Assembly (NCBI GenBank): GCA_037126765.1
Contig: JBBCBC010000002.1
Coordinates: 19,499,853 to 19,563,852, forward strand
Direction: 5' to 3'
Length of the DNA: 64,000 nt
Origin: Stenogyne calaminthoides
Lineage: Eukaryota > Streptophyta > Magnoliopsida > Lamiales > Lamiaceae
Shown here: positions 20,777 to 32,146 of the stretch, in pieces
Position numbering within the stretch: position 1 is the stretch's first letter
How the letters are laid out: each line of letters opens with the position of its first letter
Notes under the pieces: model-generated
Database searches by the model: none
The model's input: the letters and a program-made list of their open reading frames with translations, nothing else
Told to the model about the DNA's origin: nothing
Translations under genes and position numbers: made by a program

Positions 20777-22729
20777 TCAGGCTCTTGATTAAATTGCATA
20801 ATTAGTTGATTTATATTAACCATATCTGTGGTACGACTCTTTTGAATTGACGGCACCCCTTTGTATTTGTTTGATTTTCTGGGTATTATCCCCATTCATC
20901 TTCAACCCAAATAAGGGTTAACCCCAATTGGGGTTTTCGCCGCTACAACTCATAGCCCACAGCCGGCGGTGCTACGCCGCATCGCTGGAGGCCGGCGCTG
21001 GGCGCCGTGCCTCACGACGCGTGCGGGTGCCCGTGGCGTGGCTCGTCGCATTCCGTCGTGATGCGACATCTTCCATCACGATGCACCGCTCCCACTGCGA
21101 TTCGCTGCTGCCCGTCGCGATTCACCGCCCTCTGTCGCGATTTGCTTCCACCTTGACGTCGTATCTATTCATGGCGGTGCGCCTGGACTCCATCGAGACT
21201 TGGCCGGAGTGTCTGTCTCGGTGGTCTCCATGGTGGTGCGCCATCGAAATCAAAACGCGTCGCTGCTACGCTCATTTTCTCCAATCAGACTGGTTTCGAA
21301 CCGCGCGTGCCCCCTTCCTGATTCGATCGCGACCGTGAGTCACCCGCACGCTGAGCATGACGATGGCTACTCGGGTCCGCTCGATTGCCGTCGCCGTGAG
21401 CCATGGTTCTTTTGTTTTCGTCCCATTTGCTTCGAACAGGAATCTGGACAATTTTTTTTGTTTGGTTTTTGATTGGGTTCAATTGCACAATGAATTAATT
21501 AGATTAATTTTTGATGAAATTGATAAGAATTTCTAAAATTTGGTTGATTTGGTTGTTTGGATTGTCGGATTGGATTCGATTCGGTATGGGTGATGACGTA
21601 GGAGGGATGTTCTGTAAATTTGATTTGGGACAGGCCCTCCCGTTCAATTTTGGAAATTGCACCTGAGCCCCTAAATGACAAATAATTAAAATTGGATTAA
21701 AGATTGGACCTTAATGGTATAATTAACTGGATTAATTATTGAAGTTTAATAATTTTAAAATTAAATTTAAAATTGGATTTTAAAATTTATTTTAAAAGAA
21801 TTATTAAATCTCACTAAAACGCATTAGTTGGACTAATGACAGACTTAATTAAAGGTCAAAATATTAATAATGAATTTAATTATTAAAACTTGATTTTAAA
21901 ATTAGATTTTAAAATTATAGTTTAAATGATTAAACGGGTTATTAATTCCCACTTGGTTAACGTGTTTTATATTCTGTTAACTCCTTTTACATCCGCATTA
22001 TAATTGTTTGGGTAAGCGGCGCCCAATACTTGTCGGACCGTATTATTGTTTGGGTAGACGACGCCCATATGAGTGTTAGTCCGTATGAAATCATGTTTGG
22101 GTAGGCGGCGCCCAATAATTGCTCAAATTTTATATAAATTAACATGTTGGATCTCGATTAAGCAATTAATACCCCGCCTTTAAAATGTTCCTCACTAAAA
22201 TATGATTTTCATTAAATTGAACGATGCCTTCCATCAAAGTTAAAAGTAAACCGGAGATTTCGTTCCAATGAGTATTTAAGGCCCAAGTCTTTTGCTCGGA
22301 TATACATTTAACGGGACTTTTATAGGGACACGACGTGTCGCCTCTTGATGGTTGTAAATCAACTTGACTTTGTTTCACCAGCCCAAGCAGGGAAACGAAA
22401 GTGAAGGGGCATCCGATTGAACTAGGTTCAATCAACTAGGAATTGCAGTCTTGCAATTGGTTTGGAGACCAACCAGTTATGCTATTGCAGTAATCAGCCC
22501 AAGCATATATTGTGATAGTAGGAATGTGGATCCTAGTCCATTACAATTTATATCTGATATAAATTCATACTCTTCATATGAGGTCGTTGAGTATGTGAAA
22601 ATAATTGAGACAAAATAAACACAAAAGAAAGGCCACATTTATTTTGATTGCTGAATATTGATCATAGGAATCATATGTTTAATTCCTGTTTTATTTTATT
22701 TATCTTGGTTGTTGAAATATATAACTGTT
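20777..22729 (+). other. B2 leader between PBS and gag
   Basis: Long untranslated leader. The segment 20930-21420 is strikingly GC-rich and CpG-rich. Apparent frames there (for example 20928-21338) lack any family match and are judged chance products of composition. The segment 21490-21980 is very AT-rich. A three-unit tandem repeat follows at 22008-22125. I see no gene. Confidence 0.6.
22008..22125 (+). repeat. Three diverged tandem units in the B2 leader
   Basis: Each unit carries GTTTGGGTA then GCGGCGCCCA-like sequence (near 22008, 22050 and 22095), with a spacing of roughly 42-45 bases. The palindromic GGCGCC core could form short hairpins in the leader RNA. Confidence 0.75.
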
Positions 22730-23280
22730 ATTGAGATGTGTTTTGGAAACAAACAAATTGGCAAGGCCAAAATTTTCTGGACTGGCACCGAAACATGTGT
22801 TTGGTGCTAAGGCAAGAAAAGATTGAGTAAGTGTTGGACACGTCTATCCCGGTTACCCTTAGAGCTGGTACTCTGAGGCAGCCACGTTTGACGTAGCAGC
22901 TTAGAAAAGTATCAAAAGGATGCTTCCCAGGCTCAGTGTGTGATGTTGCTCGGCATGACCCCCGAATTGCTTAAGGCAACATGAGAAAATGGGTCTCTTC
23001 TAAATGCTCAAGCATCTGAAGGATCTCTTTGATTCTGAATCTCATTCTGAGATTTATGAAGTGATTAGAGATCCGCTCGGATGCTTAGGTTAAAGGAAGG
23101 AGAGAAGATTTCACCTCATGTGCTTAAGATGATAGGCCTAATTGATAAACTTGGTAATTTAGGTTTTGAGCTAAAATACCAACGCATTTCATTTATGCTA
23201 TCCTCCAATCGCTCTCGGATTCATATTTTAGCTTCATTGTGAACTACAATATGAATAAGATGGATGCGACCATGCCTGAA
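22730..23280 (+). pseudogene. gag: B2 gag, N-terminal part, cut by A2
   Basis: Decayed gag-like sequence with many stops. The best-kept part is MNKMDATMPE just before A2. The frame resumes at 35896 with LHNVLKFFEFTIIKMVFK, reconstituting MPELHNVLK across the insertion. The region matches, inverted, the B scrap at 40898-41142. Gag would form the virus-like particle. Confidence 0.65.
23276..23280. repeat. Left target duplication of A2
   Basis: CTGAA, repeated exactly at 35896-35900 after the A2 3' LTR. Confidence 0.97.
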
Positions 23281-24952
23281 TGTTGGGAAATTTGTATTTA
23301 GTTTTGATGGAAGTTCCAAAACCGGTTGTAATAGGACCAGTCAGACCTGTTAGATGACTGAAGACTTAGAATCAGATTAAGATGACCAGCTGAAATGTAT
23401 AGATAGCTGATGTAAAAGATAGGTCACATATTGAGGGGGAACTCAATATGTATAGGTCAGGTCAAGTTATCAGATGACCAGATAAGGTCAGATGATCAGA
23501 AGACTAAGACAAGAAGAAGTCAGATGATCAGGTGAAGACAGAAGACACTAAGACTCAGATGAACCTGAAGACTCAGATAAACTTGAAGACTCAGATAAAC
23601 CTGAAGACTCAGAGAAACCTGAAGACTCAAAGAATAAACCTCAAGATTCAAGATGATCAAGACACCGAGGCTCGAGTCACCTAAAGATCGAGAATACTAC
23701 CGAAGACCGTAAAGACCTACATCGGCGAGTCTGCAAATTGTGCTAAGACAATCTGCATCAGAAGACTCTACAAGGTAGACTGATCAGTTATCTGATCAAG
23801 TCAGCTCACACCTGGCGTCAACCAAAATGGTACACTAGACAAGACGAATATTCTACAAAAGGAATATCAATCGTCAAACAGACAAATACTAAAGTGCCGC
23901 CTCATGGCCAAAGAGAAAAGCGACACACAAAAAAAGAGCCGATAATGCGGATTCGACGCATGACATAAACGGTGCTAATCATACCTATGGTCACGCCGAT
24001 ATTCGGAGCACGTCACAATCATATCCTACAACCTACCTAATATAGCCCAAAATTCAAATTGCTCTCCAACGGCTATTTGATTTCGTGGTCTATAAAATGG
24101 GATTGCTCGTCAAGTGAAGAAAAAGGACAATCGAGCAAAGCGGAACAACAATATTAACGTAAATTATCAAGAAGCAAAAGCTAGCAGAATTTCCGCTCGA
24201 AGAACACCGATTTTGAAGATTATTCTTAAGTGTTCTTCCCATTGTTCTTAGCATAGAAATCTCATCCTCTAGCATTTGGCTAAATAAACACTAGGATAGA
24301 TTTCCAGTTGGAACCACAACAAATCTTTACCCAAACTCAAAGTTAGGTTAAGTTTGTTACCGCAAGATTTCAGACCAGGGATTCTAGTTTCTGATTTCTG
24401 GGATCGGTTGAGTGTGTACTCGGTAAAAATCTGTTGGGTGTTGGACTAACACGTTAAACTAAGTCCAGTCGGTTAGGTTGGTTAAGTTGGTGCCCCTTGT
24501 GTTATGGGAAGAGTGGACGTAGGACGGGTTTCGTCTGAACCACTATAAAATCTTGTGTGCATTTACTTGCTCTTTATTGCTTTACACTATTACACACAAC
24601 TGAGCTTAAAATTGCATACATATTCTAAGTTAACATCAGTCTGCACCAAGCAACTGATCTGATCAGGTTGACACCTTAGTCAGCTGATTGAAAACTAACT
24701 TGAGAATCTGATTTGATAAAACTGGTTTTTCACACGGGTATTTACAAGCTTCCGCACTATCAGTTAAACGGACAGATATCAAACTAATCTGCCCTCAGCT
24801 ACTCAGTATGATTGAACATCAGTCCAAACTGATTCACTTGCACTCGATCAGGTAAACTGCAATCACACCTGATCTGCACGAAAAGTTTTCAGAAGTCTAT
24901 TCACCTCTTCCCTCTAGACTTCTACCCTCACGAAACCAGTTCGGAACCTACA
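23281..24952 (+). repeat. A2 5' LTR (1672 bp)
   Basis: TGTTGGGAAATTTG to GGAACCTACA, followed by the PBS. TATAAAATGG at 24091-24100 after the shared CTCTCCAACGG block. It contains GGGGGAACTC near 23437 and a tandem array of about 20-bp GAAGACTCAGATAAACCT units. Confidence 0.95.
23545..23650 (+). repeat. ~20-bp tandem units in A2 U3
   Basis: At least four units of the type CCTGAAGACTCAGATAAA. The array is shortened in the A2 3' LTR (34600-34665) and is present reversed in A3 (50200-50320, 63920-64000). Likely enhancer-type U3 repeats. Confidence 0.85.
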
Positions 24953-24953
24953 A

Positions 24954-24966
24954 GTGGTATCAGAGC
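24954..24966 (+). promoter_or_regulatory. Primer binding site of A2
   Basis: GTGGTATCAGAGC one base after the LTR end, complementary to initiator tRNA-Met. Confidence 0.93.
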
Positions 24967-25090
24967 AGTGGTTCTACAGACCACTGGCTTTGAGTATCAT
25001 CGATTCTTGAGGAAGAATCTTTGTGGTCATTTGAACAGATCTTGAAAAAACCATTTACAAAACTCATTCGTTTTCAAAATCACATTCAGC

Positions 25091-27641
25091 ATGGATAATA
25101 CCTCTGGTATGTATCATGATTTGCCTAAGTTTTCAATTGATGAGTATGCAGATTGGACAATATACATGTGCAACCATCTAGGGTCAATAAGCGGCAGAAT
25201 GATGGAAGTCATTGAATGAGGACCCATCATCATATATCACGACAACCCAGAGGTTGGAGGAGATCCAGATTTTGCACCTGGAAGCCTTGTTCGAAAGAGT
25301 CCAGCCCTGATGGATGCAGAAGAAAGAAAGTTGTATACTCTAGATACAATAGCCAGACATATAATCATGAAGACGATGGATAAGATCACCAAGGAGAAGA
25401 TAAAGTATCTCAAAACAGCGAAACAAATGTGGGATGCTCTTGCTGAGATGTGCGAAGGAAATGATCAGATCAAAGACAGCCGATTACAAGCTGAACTGGT
25501 GAAGTTCGAGAAGCTCAAGATGTTGCCAAACGAAACCATCAATGAGCTCGATGGGAGGATCACCATGTCAGTAAACAAGCTACAAGAAGTTGGACGAGAG
25601 ATGTCAGATAAAGACATCAATTATAAGATCTTGAGATCTCTCACCAAGAAGTGGGACATGAAAGTCATGGTAATCAAGGATTGCCAAGACATTGCCAAGA
25701 TGAAGCCAAGTAGCTTGTTCCTAAGTCTTAAATCCCATGAGTTCGACCTAATCGAAAGAGGGCAAGCAGATGAAGACGAGTCACCTGCTGAAGCCTCAAC
25801 CTCCACATCAAAATCAGTTGCATTCAAAGCAACTAGCAACAGATCAAAGGCCACTGAACCTGTTGGGAACATAATGAGCCAAGCTGAACAGCTCGCTTTA
25901 CTTACCAGGAAACTAGAAAGATCAAACATCCAACTTGGTAAGTATCGCAGATTCTACAAGGATTATCAAGACAAAAGAAACAGGAGGCTAACCGACAGAT
26001 CTCCAGAAAGGACCAGATCTGATGACCGAAGAAATCACAGAGATGATAAGAAAAGAGATGATCGGTCAGAAGATAGAAGAGACAACAGATCTGACAGAAG
26101 GAGTTCTGATTACAATCAGAAAGGAAAGTCACCTGACAGATCCTACAGAAGGAGTGACTCACCTGGCAGAGGAAGTTCTGTGGATCGTGAATCATGCTTC
26201 AACTGCGAGAAACTAGGTCACTATAGCGCCGACTGCCCAGACCTGACTCCAAGAGAAAGAGAATAGAAGCGGAACAGAAAAGAGCAACGCTATAGAGACA
26301 GAAAAGCCATGGTTGCTGATACATCAGGAATTGATGATTCCTATCTGCCTTCTGAGGATTCTGGCTACTCTTCAGTAGAGGACTTTTGTCTAATAAGCAA
26401 TGCTGATGATTTCTTAGACCATGAAGATCTGATATTCTCTTCAGATGATGATGAAATCTGTCTGATGGCCAAGGAGGAAGACCAATCCGAGGTAACCTCC
26501 AAACCTTCAGCTTTTTCAATTTCCACACAAGCTATTATTAGCACACCTGCTGGAGAGATTGACTTCCAGCTCTACTCTGAGCAATTGTTTGATGATCTCT
26601 CTAACGCAGTAGACACTTATACAATAGTGGAAGCTGAAAACGATAGGCTAAGGATCGGAAATAATCAGGTTATTAGAGAAAACACTGTCAGTAAAGCAGC
26701 TGAACTAAAATCAGCTGAAACTGCTTAGAAGGTAACTGAAAAACTTAAAGTTCTGAAAGTTAAATCTTCTGATCAGGAGAAGCAGATTAAAGAACAACTA
26801 GCAATTAACAAACAACAAGCTGATGAGTTCAAAATTCTACAAGCTAAGTTTGATGAGCTATTCCGACTACATGAGAGTCTAAAATCCACTGAGGATAGTT
26901 TGCGCAAGAAAATAGAGGTTTTCACGAAATCTTCAAAAACTGTTCAAGATATGAACACCTATTTTCGAACGCCGACTAACAAGAAGGGAATTGGGTATGA
27001 AAACCCTTCTACATCCTCAAAAGCCCCATTTGGTTCACTTCAGAAGGGTGTAATCAAACGAGTCTCTGACAAAGATACACAAAAAGCTAAACATGTATCT
27101 GATAAGGGAAAGAGACCTGCTAAGCAAGTAAGGCAAGTGCCTAATCAGAAAGGGAACATAAATGGACCTCAACTGATTAAGCATAAGCCGAGGAATCAAC
27201 AGAAGAACCCAGTTCTTCTGAAGAGACCTCAACTCGACAAATAGATTAGGTATCAGAAGAGACAACCTGTAAAAAGGAAATCTAATCTGAGACCCAATCA
27301 AGGTCAGCTGCCTAACAAGCAAGCTATAGGTAAACTGCAAAGACCATCTATGCCAAGAAGATATGAATCTTTTAATGGTAGCAGTCGTACCTACCCTTAT
27401 AAAGAAGACAACCTGTAAAGAAAAATCCCAAGTCTTCTGATTCACCCAAGGCTCACACGAATAATCATACAAATCAGAAAGCATATAAAGAGACGTATGA
27501 TTATGTTGATATTTATGGGAGACAAATCAGGCCTTCTAATCTATCTGATTACCATAGAAGTGCCCTGTTTGTGTGGATCCCTAAATCCACCACTAACCCC
27601 TCAGGATCCAATCCTAAAGGGGTACCTAAAACCTGATTTGA
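25091..27641 (+). pseudogene. gag: A2 gag with coiled-coil C-terminal extension
   Basis: ATG at 25091 (MDNTSGMYHDLPKF), matching A3. The UBN2/Retrotran_gag_2-type core is in 25310-25760 (ARHIIMKTMDKITKEKIKYL, then WDMKVMVIKDCQD). A basic RS/RD-rich stretch follows, then the zinc knuckle CFNCEKLGHYSADC (26195-26236). After this comes a Glu/Lys coiled coil (26570-26960) and TYFRTPTNKKGIGYENP. The long extension is typical of Sireviruses. Stops at 25217 (TGA; A3 has CGA), 26264, 26726 and 27242 stay in one frame, so it was open recently. Gag would build the particle and bind RNA. Confidence 0.88.
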
Positions 27642-29040
27642 TTGCAGGTTCCCGTGGGTTTGGCCAACAAAGGAGGTGTACAAGCAACTATCTGGTACAT
27701 CGATAGTGGATGCTCAAGGCACATGACTGGAAGCAAATATCTCCTTAGCTCTTACAAAGAACAAGAAGGCCCACGTGTACTCTTCGGTGATGATAACTTT
27801 GGTTTTACCAAAGGTTTCGGAACCTTAGAGAATGATGATGTACAAGTAACTCGAGTCTCGTATGTCAAGGATTAAAGCATAACTCGCTATCAAGATCACA
27901 ATTTCGCGACAAATGATTCGTGTTGAGTTCTCGAGTGATAAGTGTACGATTAGGAATCGAGCTACTCAACAAATCTTGCTAACTGGTTCAAGGAAAGGAA
28001 CGATCTACACAGCAGATTGGAACAGTTGTCCAAGAAATGCATGCCTAATTGTTAAGAGTTCCAAAAGTAGCAGTTGGCTCTGGAACAAAAGAATGAGTCA
28101 TCTGAACTTTAAAACTCTTAACAAGATAGCTAGGGTGCCTTTGGTTGAGAGACTTCCGAATGAGGTATTCTCAAAGGATCAGACATGTGTCGTCGATGTC
28201 GAAGGAATACTGGACCAAAGATCCAAAGAGAGTATTACAACCGCTTCATATGGATCTATTTGGACCCGCCACCAAATCGATCTCGGCCGGATGCAAATAT
28301 ACTCTGGTAATCATGGATGATTATTCCAAGTTTACTTGGGTTGTATTCTTATACAAGAAGAATGAGACAACGACAAAGATACCCGAGCTGCTCAAGAAAC
28401 TACAAAACGAAAAGGGTGTCAGCATAGTAAAAATCAGATCAGATAAAGGTACAGAATTTCTAAACTCTTTTATTACTGTTTTTTTTTTGAGTTTAGTATA
28501 CTGACATGAGACGTCACCGCAAGAACACCACAACAAAATGGAGTAGCGAAACGCGAAACAGAAACACTCAAGGAAGTTCGCCGCGACTATGTTAAATTTG
28601 AACATGCGACACCAAGCCGTTTCTGGGCAAAAGCCATCAATACTGCATGCCACACTCAGAACAGATGTTCTCTGACTAAGACTCACTTCAAAACACCCTA
28701 TGAACTGTGGAAGGGCAGAAAACCTCATTTTTCTTACTTCCATGTTTTTGGGTGCAAGTGTTTCATACACAACAATGGGAAAAGTCAGTTGAAGACTTTT
28801 GAGGCCAAGTCAGATGAGGGTATATTCTTAGGATATTCCTCATCCAGCAAGGCTTTCAGGGTTTACAACAAACGAACCCTAGTTGTGGAAGAAACACCCC
28901 ATGTGGTCTTTGATGAGACATCTTCTGAACAAGAGAAAGTCGCCTCGACAACAAAGCGTGCAGATCAACCCCAGACTGATCACGCGAAAAATGGATCAAC
29001 TATGTATCAAGGAGAAAGAATCAACACGTAATAAAGTTGT
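27642..29040 (+). pseudogene. pol: A2 protease and integrase
   Basis: The protease reads IWYIDSGCSRHMTGSKYLL with catalytic D-S-G at 27702-27710. Integrase: MSHLNFKTLNKIA near 28095, core LVIMDDYSKFTWVVFLYKKN (28300s), DKGTEFLNS near 28440, then NGV-KRETETL with the third catalytic residue, and THFKTPYELWKGRKPHFSYF. Four frame changes occur between 27642 and 28789. A poly-T run (28482-28490) marks one break. Patches at 27885-27935 and 28500-28620 carry extra CG words where A3 or codon sense expects CTG or CAG. Confidence 0.88.
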
Positions 29041-29417
29041 ATATCCCCGAACTTGATCTTGCCGATTCACCAGTCAATCGAGACCCTAAGGTACGCTGGC
29101 CGCCGGTGAAGAAGTTGGTACAACTAAGATAAAGATCAACCCGAACCATCGGGTTCAGGGGGAACTCCTGAGTTCCTATGGACAGACATCAGCACATGAT
29201 GAGTCCAACATCAGCTAAGACATGTTCTTATCAAGTGGATCATAATTCCGCACCACTCCCAATCACTAGTAATGAACTACTATCAGAAGAGGATGATGTT
29301 CTCCAAATAGAAGCAAATCCGAAAAGAAGGACCTAGATTACCGGGTCATCCAACCGATCGACATCGGGAGACCCATCTGATAGAGTCAAAACTAGACATC
29401 AGATTGGTGAAAGTGCC
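29041..29417 (+). pseudogene. pol: A2 integrase-RT linker
   Basis: Degraded linker with many CG-containing oddities relative to A3 (58301-58450 reversed). Recognisable pieces are DESNIS and SNELLSEEDDVLQIEANP before RT starts at 29418. It has no catalytic role. Confidence 0.6.
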
Positions 29418-31073
29418 ATGTATTGTTGTTATCTGTCTCTGAAGGAACCAACTGAAGTAGAGGAAGCTCTAAAAGATGCAAGCTGGATCCTAGCCATGCA
29501 AGAAGAACTGGAACAGTTTGAGAGGAATCAAGTTTGGAAACTGGTGGACAGACCAACTCATCAAGACGTGATTGGCACAAAGTGGGTATTCAAGAACAAG
29601 AGAGATGAGAATAATGTCATAACCAGGAATAAGGCAAGACTTGTTGCTAGGGGGTATTCACAATCAGGAGGAATTGATTATGATGAGACCTTTGCACCAG
29701 TCGCTCGCCTAGAAGCCATTCGGCTATTTCTGGCATATGCTGCCCACATAGGGTTCATTGTGTATCAGATGGATGTAAAGAGTGCATTCTTAAACGGGGT
29801 ACTAGTAGAGGAAGTTTATGTTGAACAACCTCCAGGCTTTGAAAAAGGCAACCAAGTGTACCGTTTAAGAAAAGCTCTTTATGGCATGAAACAAGCTCCT
29901 CGAGCTTGGTATGATACACTCTCTCAGTTCTTGATAGACAGCGGATTCACTAAAGGAATAGTGGACAGAACCTTATTCAGAATAGAAGATGGAGAAGATA
30001 TTCTGATGGTTCAGATTTACTTGGACGACATCATCTTCGGATCTCCCAGCAAGAAGTTATGTGAGAAGTTCAGCAAATTGATGTAAGGGAAGTTCGAGAT
30101 GTCAATGATGGGTCAGATGAATTACTTTCGGGTCTGAGTCAAGCAAAAGTACGAATGGGATATTAATCTGTCAAAGGTAAGTACACGTGAATTTATTGGC
30201 CAAGTTTGGAGTTCAACACTGTAAGGAAGCCAGAATTCCTATGATGACCGGGTTCAAGATGGATCCAGATGAGGACGGTCAGAAAAAAAATCAGAAAGAA
30301 TATAGGACTCTCATTGGATCTCTACTATACCTGACTGCCAGCAGATCAGATATCACTTTTGCAGTAGGTGTATGTGCCAGATTTCAAGCAATTCCAATGC
30401 AAAGCCACCTAGAAGCAGCTAAGCGAATTCTCAAGTATCTGAAGGGGACAGTAAACCTTGGTTTATTTTATCCATCAGATGATAATCTAGAGCTTAGTGG
30501 GAGTAAACCTTGGTTTATTTTATCCATCAGATGATAATCTAGAGCTTAGTGGGTATTCTGATTCTGATTACGGAGGTTGCAGAATCGACAGGAAGTCAAC
30601 CTCAGGTACATGTCAGTTTTTGGGAAATAAACTGATCTCTTGGTTTTCGAAGAAGCAGACATCAGTTGCGACATCTACTACTAAAGCAGAATATATGGCT
30701 GCAGGAAGCTGTTGTTCCCAACTGCTCTGGCTAAGTCAGCAGCTGAGGGATTACAACGTCGAAGCTAAGAACGCATTCTATATTCTCGTGGATGAATGTC
30801 TTGCTATTGCAATCACTTCGTAATCTTGTTCTACATACAAGATGCAAGCATGTGGATGTCGACACCATTTTATCCAGAGATCACGTTGAAAAGAAGAATA
30901 TCGAATGGAAAAGATCCATAATTGACAAGCGTAAAGTCGATATTTTAACTAAGCCGCTAAATTTGAGATCGATTCGAGAATTATGCAACGAGCTAGGGCT
31001 TTTGGATCTCGGAGAAAGTGCACCAGAAATGTCTAGTGGACTGGTCTCCAGAACCAGTTGGTTAAAAGACTAA
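29418..31073 (+). pseudogene. pol: A2 reverse transcriptase and RNase H
   Basis: RT: ASWILAMQEELEQFERNQVW, GTKWVFKNKRDE, IDYDETFAPVARLEAIRLFL, YQMDVKSAFLNG, then catalytic YLDDIIFG at 30018-30041 (A3 keeps YVDD). A stop follows at FSKLM (30084). RNase H: MNLLAKFGVQHCKEARIPMM, YLTASRSDITFAVGVCARFQ, then DSDYGGCRIDRKSTSGTCQF and TKAEYMAAGSCC. It ends LGLLDLGESAPE and WLKD at 31071. A 52-bp tandem duplication (30450-30553) shifts the frame. The enzyme is dead in this copy. Confidence 0.9.
30450..30553 (+). repeat. 52-bp exact tandem duplication in A2 RNase H
   Basis: Unit 30450-30501 (AGTAAACCTTGG...TTAGTGGG) is repeated at 30502-30553. Because 52 is not divisible by three, it breaks the frame. 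A3 has a single copy. Confidence 0.95.
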
Positions 31074-31583
31074 CCAGGTTAAGAGGAATCAGTTGAGTTA
31101 GGAATTTCAACTGATCAGACGATCAGACAAGGAGCCGATCTGAAGATCAGACAAGGAGCCGATCAAAAAATCAGACAAGGAGCCGATCTGAAGATCATAC
31201 AAGGAGCCGATCAGTTCAAGATATACTAGATTAAGGGGGAACTGGTCAGATTGGAAGGTCATACTTTATAAGTCGATTAAGCTACGGTCAACAAGCAAGT
31301 CGTATAAGTTTAAGGCTACAAATCGCATAAGTCAGTAGAGGCAACACAACAATGAAATAATAGAACTTTTCATTGATAAGGACCCGGAGGTCAAATTTAC
31401 ATTACAAGCTACAAGTACAAGAAGACCCGGAGGTTAATACATAAACCATAAACCATAAACCCTAAGCCTAACCCTAGGTAGGGAAGGGGAGAGAGGCTTT
31501 AAACATTTTAGAGCTTGATGCTCTCATTATCCCCCGACCCTAAAAGGGGGGTGAGAGGCCTTAAGGAAAATCCTGAGCCACCC
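31074..31583 (+). other. A2 pol-cassette boundary and antisense gene 3' region
   Basis: After the pol stop come four diverged GATCAGACAAGGAGCC repeats (31110-31215), then PPT-like AAGGGGGAAC (31233-31242), which opens the cassette. The rest is the minus-strand 3'UTR of the antisense gene, with two GACCTCCGGGTC-type words also paired in A3. A degenerate CCCTAA-like run (31443-31477) is not telomeric. No + strand gene. Confidence 0.6.
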
Positions 31584-32066
31584 TCAGAGCTTCGGAGTGA
31601 TGAGCGAGAGCGGCCTTGAAGGATTTCTATGCCAGGAGCCCCTAGACCTAAAATCAATGGGCTCTCCAGCTGTTAAATGGGACACCAGTGCCACAGGTTT
31701 GGTCACAAGGACCATACGGCCACTAGTGTCGCATGCAAATATTGAGTTTGATATACGATGATCAGCTATTGTCTGATCAAGATCGTATACCAAACCCATG
31801 TTTTGTTTCAGACTGAGTCTGTTGATGCTAATTCCGTCATCTCGATAGGCACACAAGGTGCATACGGTTAGGAGAAGTGCCTTCTCATTTGCTATAGCAG
31901 ATCCGCCGCCTTGGTGGTAAAGAAGCTTTGCATTGATCGTATGTGTAATCTTTGATGACGATGAAAGCAGTGTGAAGGAACACACAGGGTTGATTTGAGA
32001 AGCTGAATTCATTGGAAAATGGTTAAAGGTTTTTACCAGAAGTTTCACCGGAAATAAGGAATTCAT
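31584..32066 (-). CDS. Antisense gene of the A2 cassette, ~160 aa, unrecognised
   Basis: Runs opposite to the element, between pol and the env-like gene. The frame is open further upstream (to 32129), but M at 32066 (MNSLFPVKLL) is chosen because the A3 homologue starts there and the TATA box is too close to the earlier ATG. Motifs: SASQINPVCSFTLL, LLYHQGGGSA, a near-invariant centre (NEKALLLTVCTLCAYRDDGI, then NRLSLKQN), FACDTSG and VLVTKPVALV. By hand count it is about 80% identical to the A3 copy, and highest in the centre. I do not recognise the family. A capsid- or movement-type viral protein is conceivable but unsupported. No zinc finger, signal peptide or coiled coil is seen. Confidence 0.65.
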   Translation of the reverse strand: MNSLFPVKLLVKTFNHFPMNSASQINPVCSFTLLSSSSKITHTINAKLLYHQGGGSAIANEKALLLTVCTLCAYRDDGISINRLSLKQNMGLVYDLDQTIADHRISNSIFACDTSGRMVLVTKPVALVSHLTAGEPIDFRSRGSWHRNPSRPLSLITPKL

Positions 32067-32137
32067 CGGAAAGCATGGAGTATAAGCTAAAGAAGATGAA
32101 TGGTTTATGTTGTGTTGATTGCCTAACACCCCAGGCC

Positions 32138-32146
32138 AATTTATAG
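32138..32146 (-). promoter_or_regulatory. Candidate TATA box of the antisense gene (A2)
   Basis: TATAAATT on the minus strand in CTCCTATAAATTGGCC, about 75 bases before the chosen ATG. A3 has TATAAATA in the same block (55373-55380), followed in both by GGGGTGTTAGGC. Confidence 0.65.

Noticed and set aside
20928..21472. Two overlapping frames (136 and 90 codons) in the B2 leader that look like a small gene
   Set aside because: GC-rich composition makes stop codons rare. No motif, no conserved start, and position between PBS and gag argues for leader RNA.
25217..25219. In-frame TGA in A2 gag as a programmed readthrough signal
   Set aside because: A3 has CGA at this codon and A2 has many other stops, so it is simple decay.
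31443..31477. CCCTAA-like words suggesting an interstitial telomere repeat
   Set aside because: Only a few imperfect units (AAACCATAAACC, CCTAAGCC), present as part of the antisense gene 3' region. Not a CCCTAAA array.
32067..32129. Upstream ATG giving the antisense protein a 21-residue extension
   Set aside because: It lies within about 10-20 bases of the TATA box, so it is unlikely to be in the mRNA, and A3 has no matching extension.
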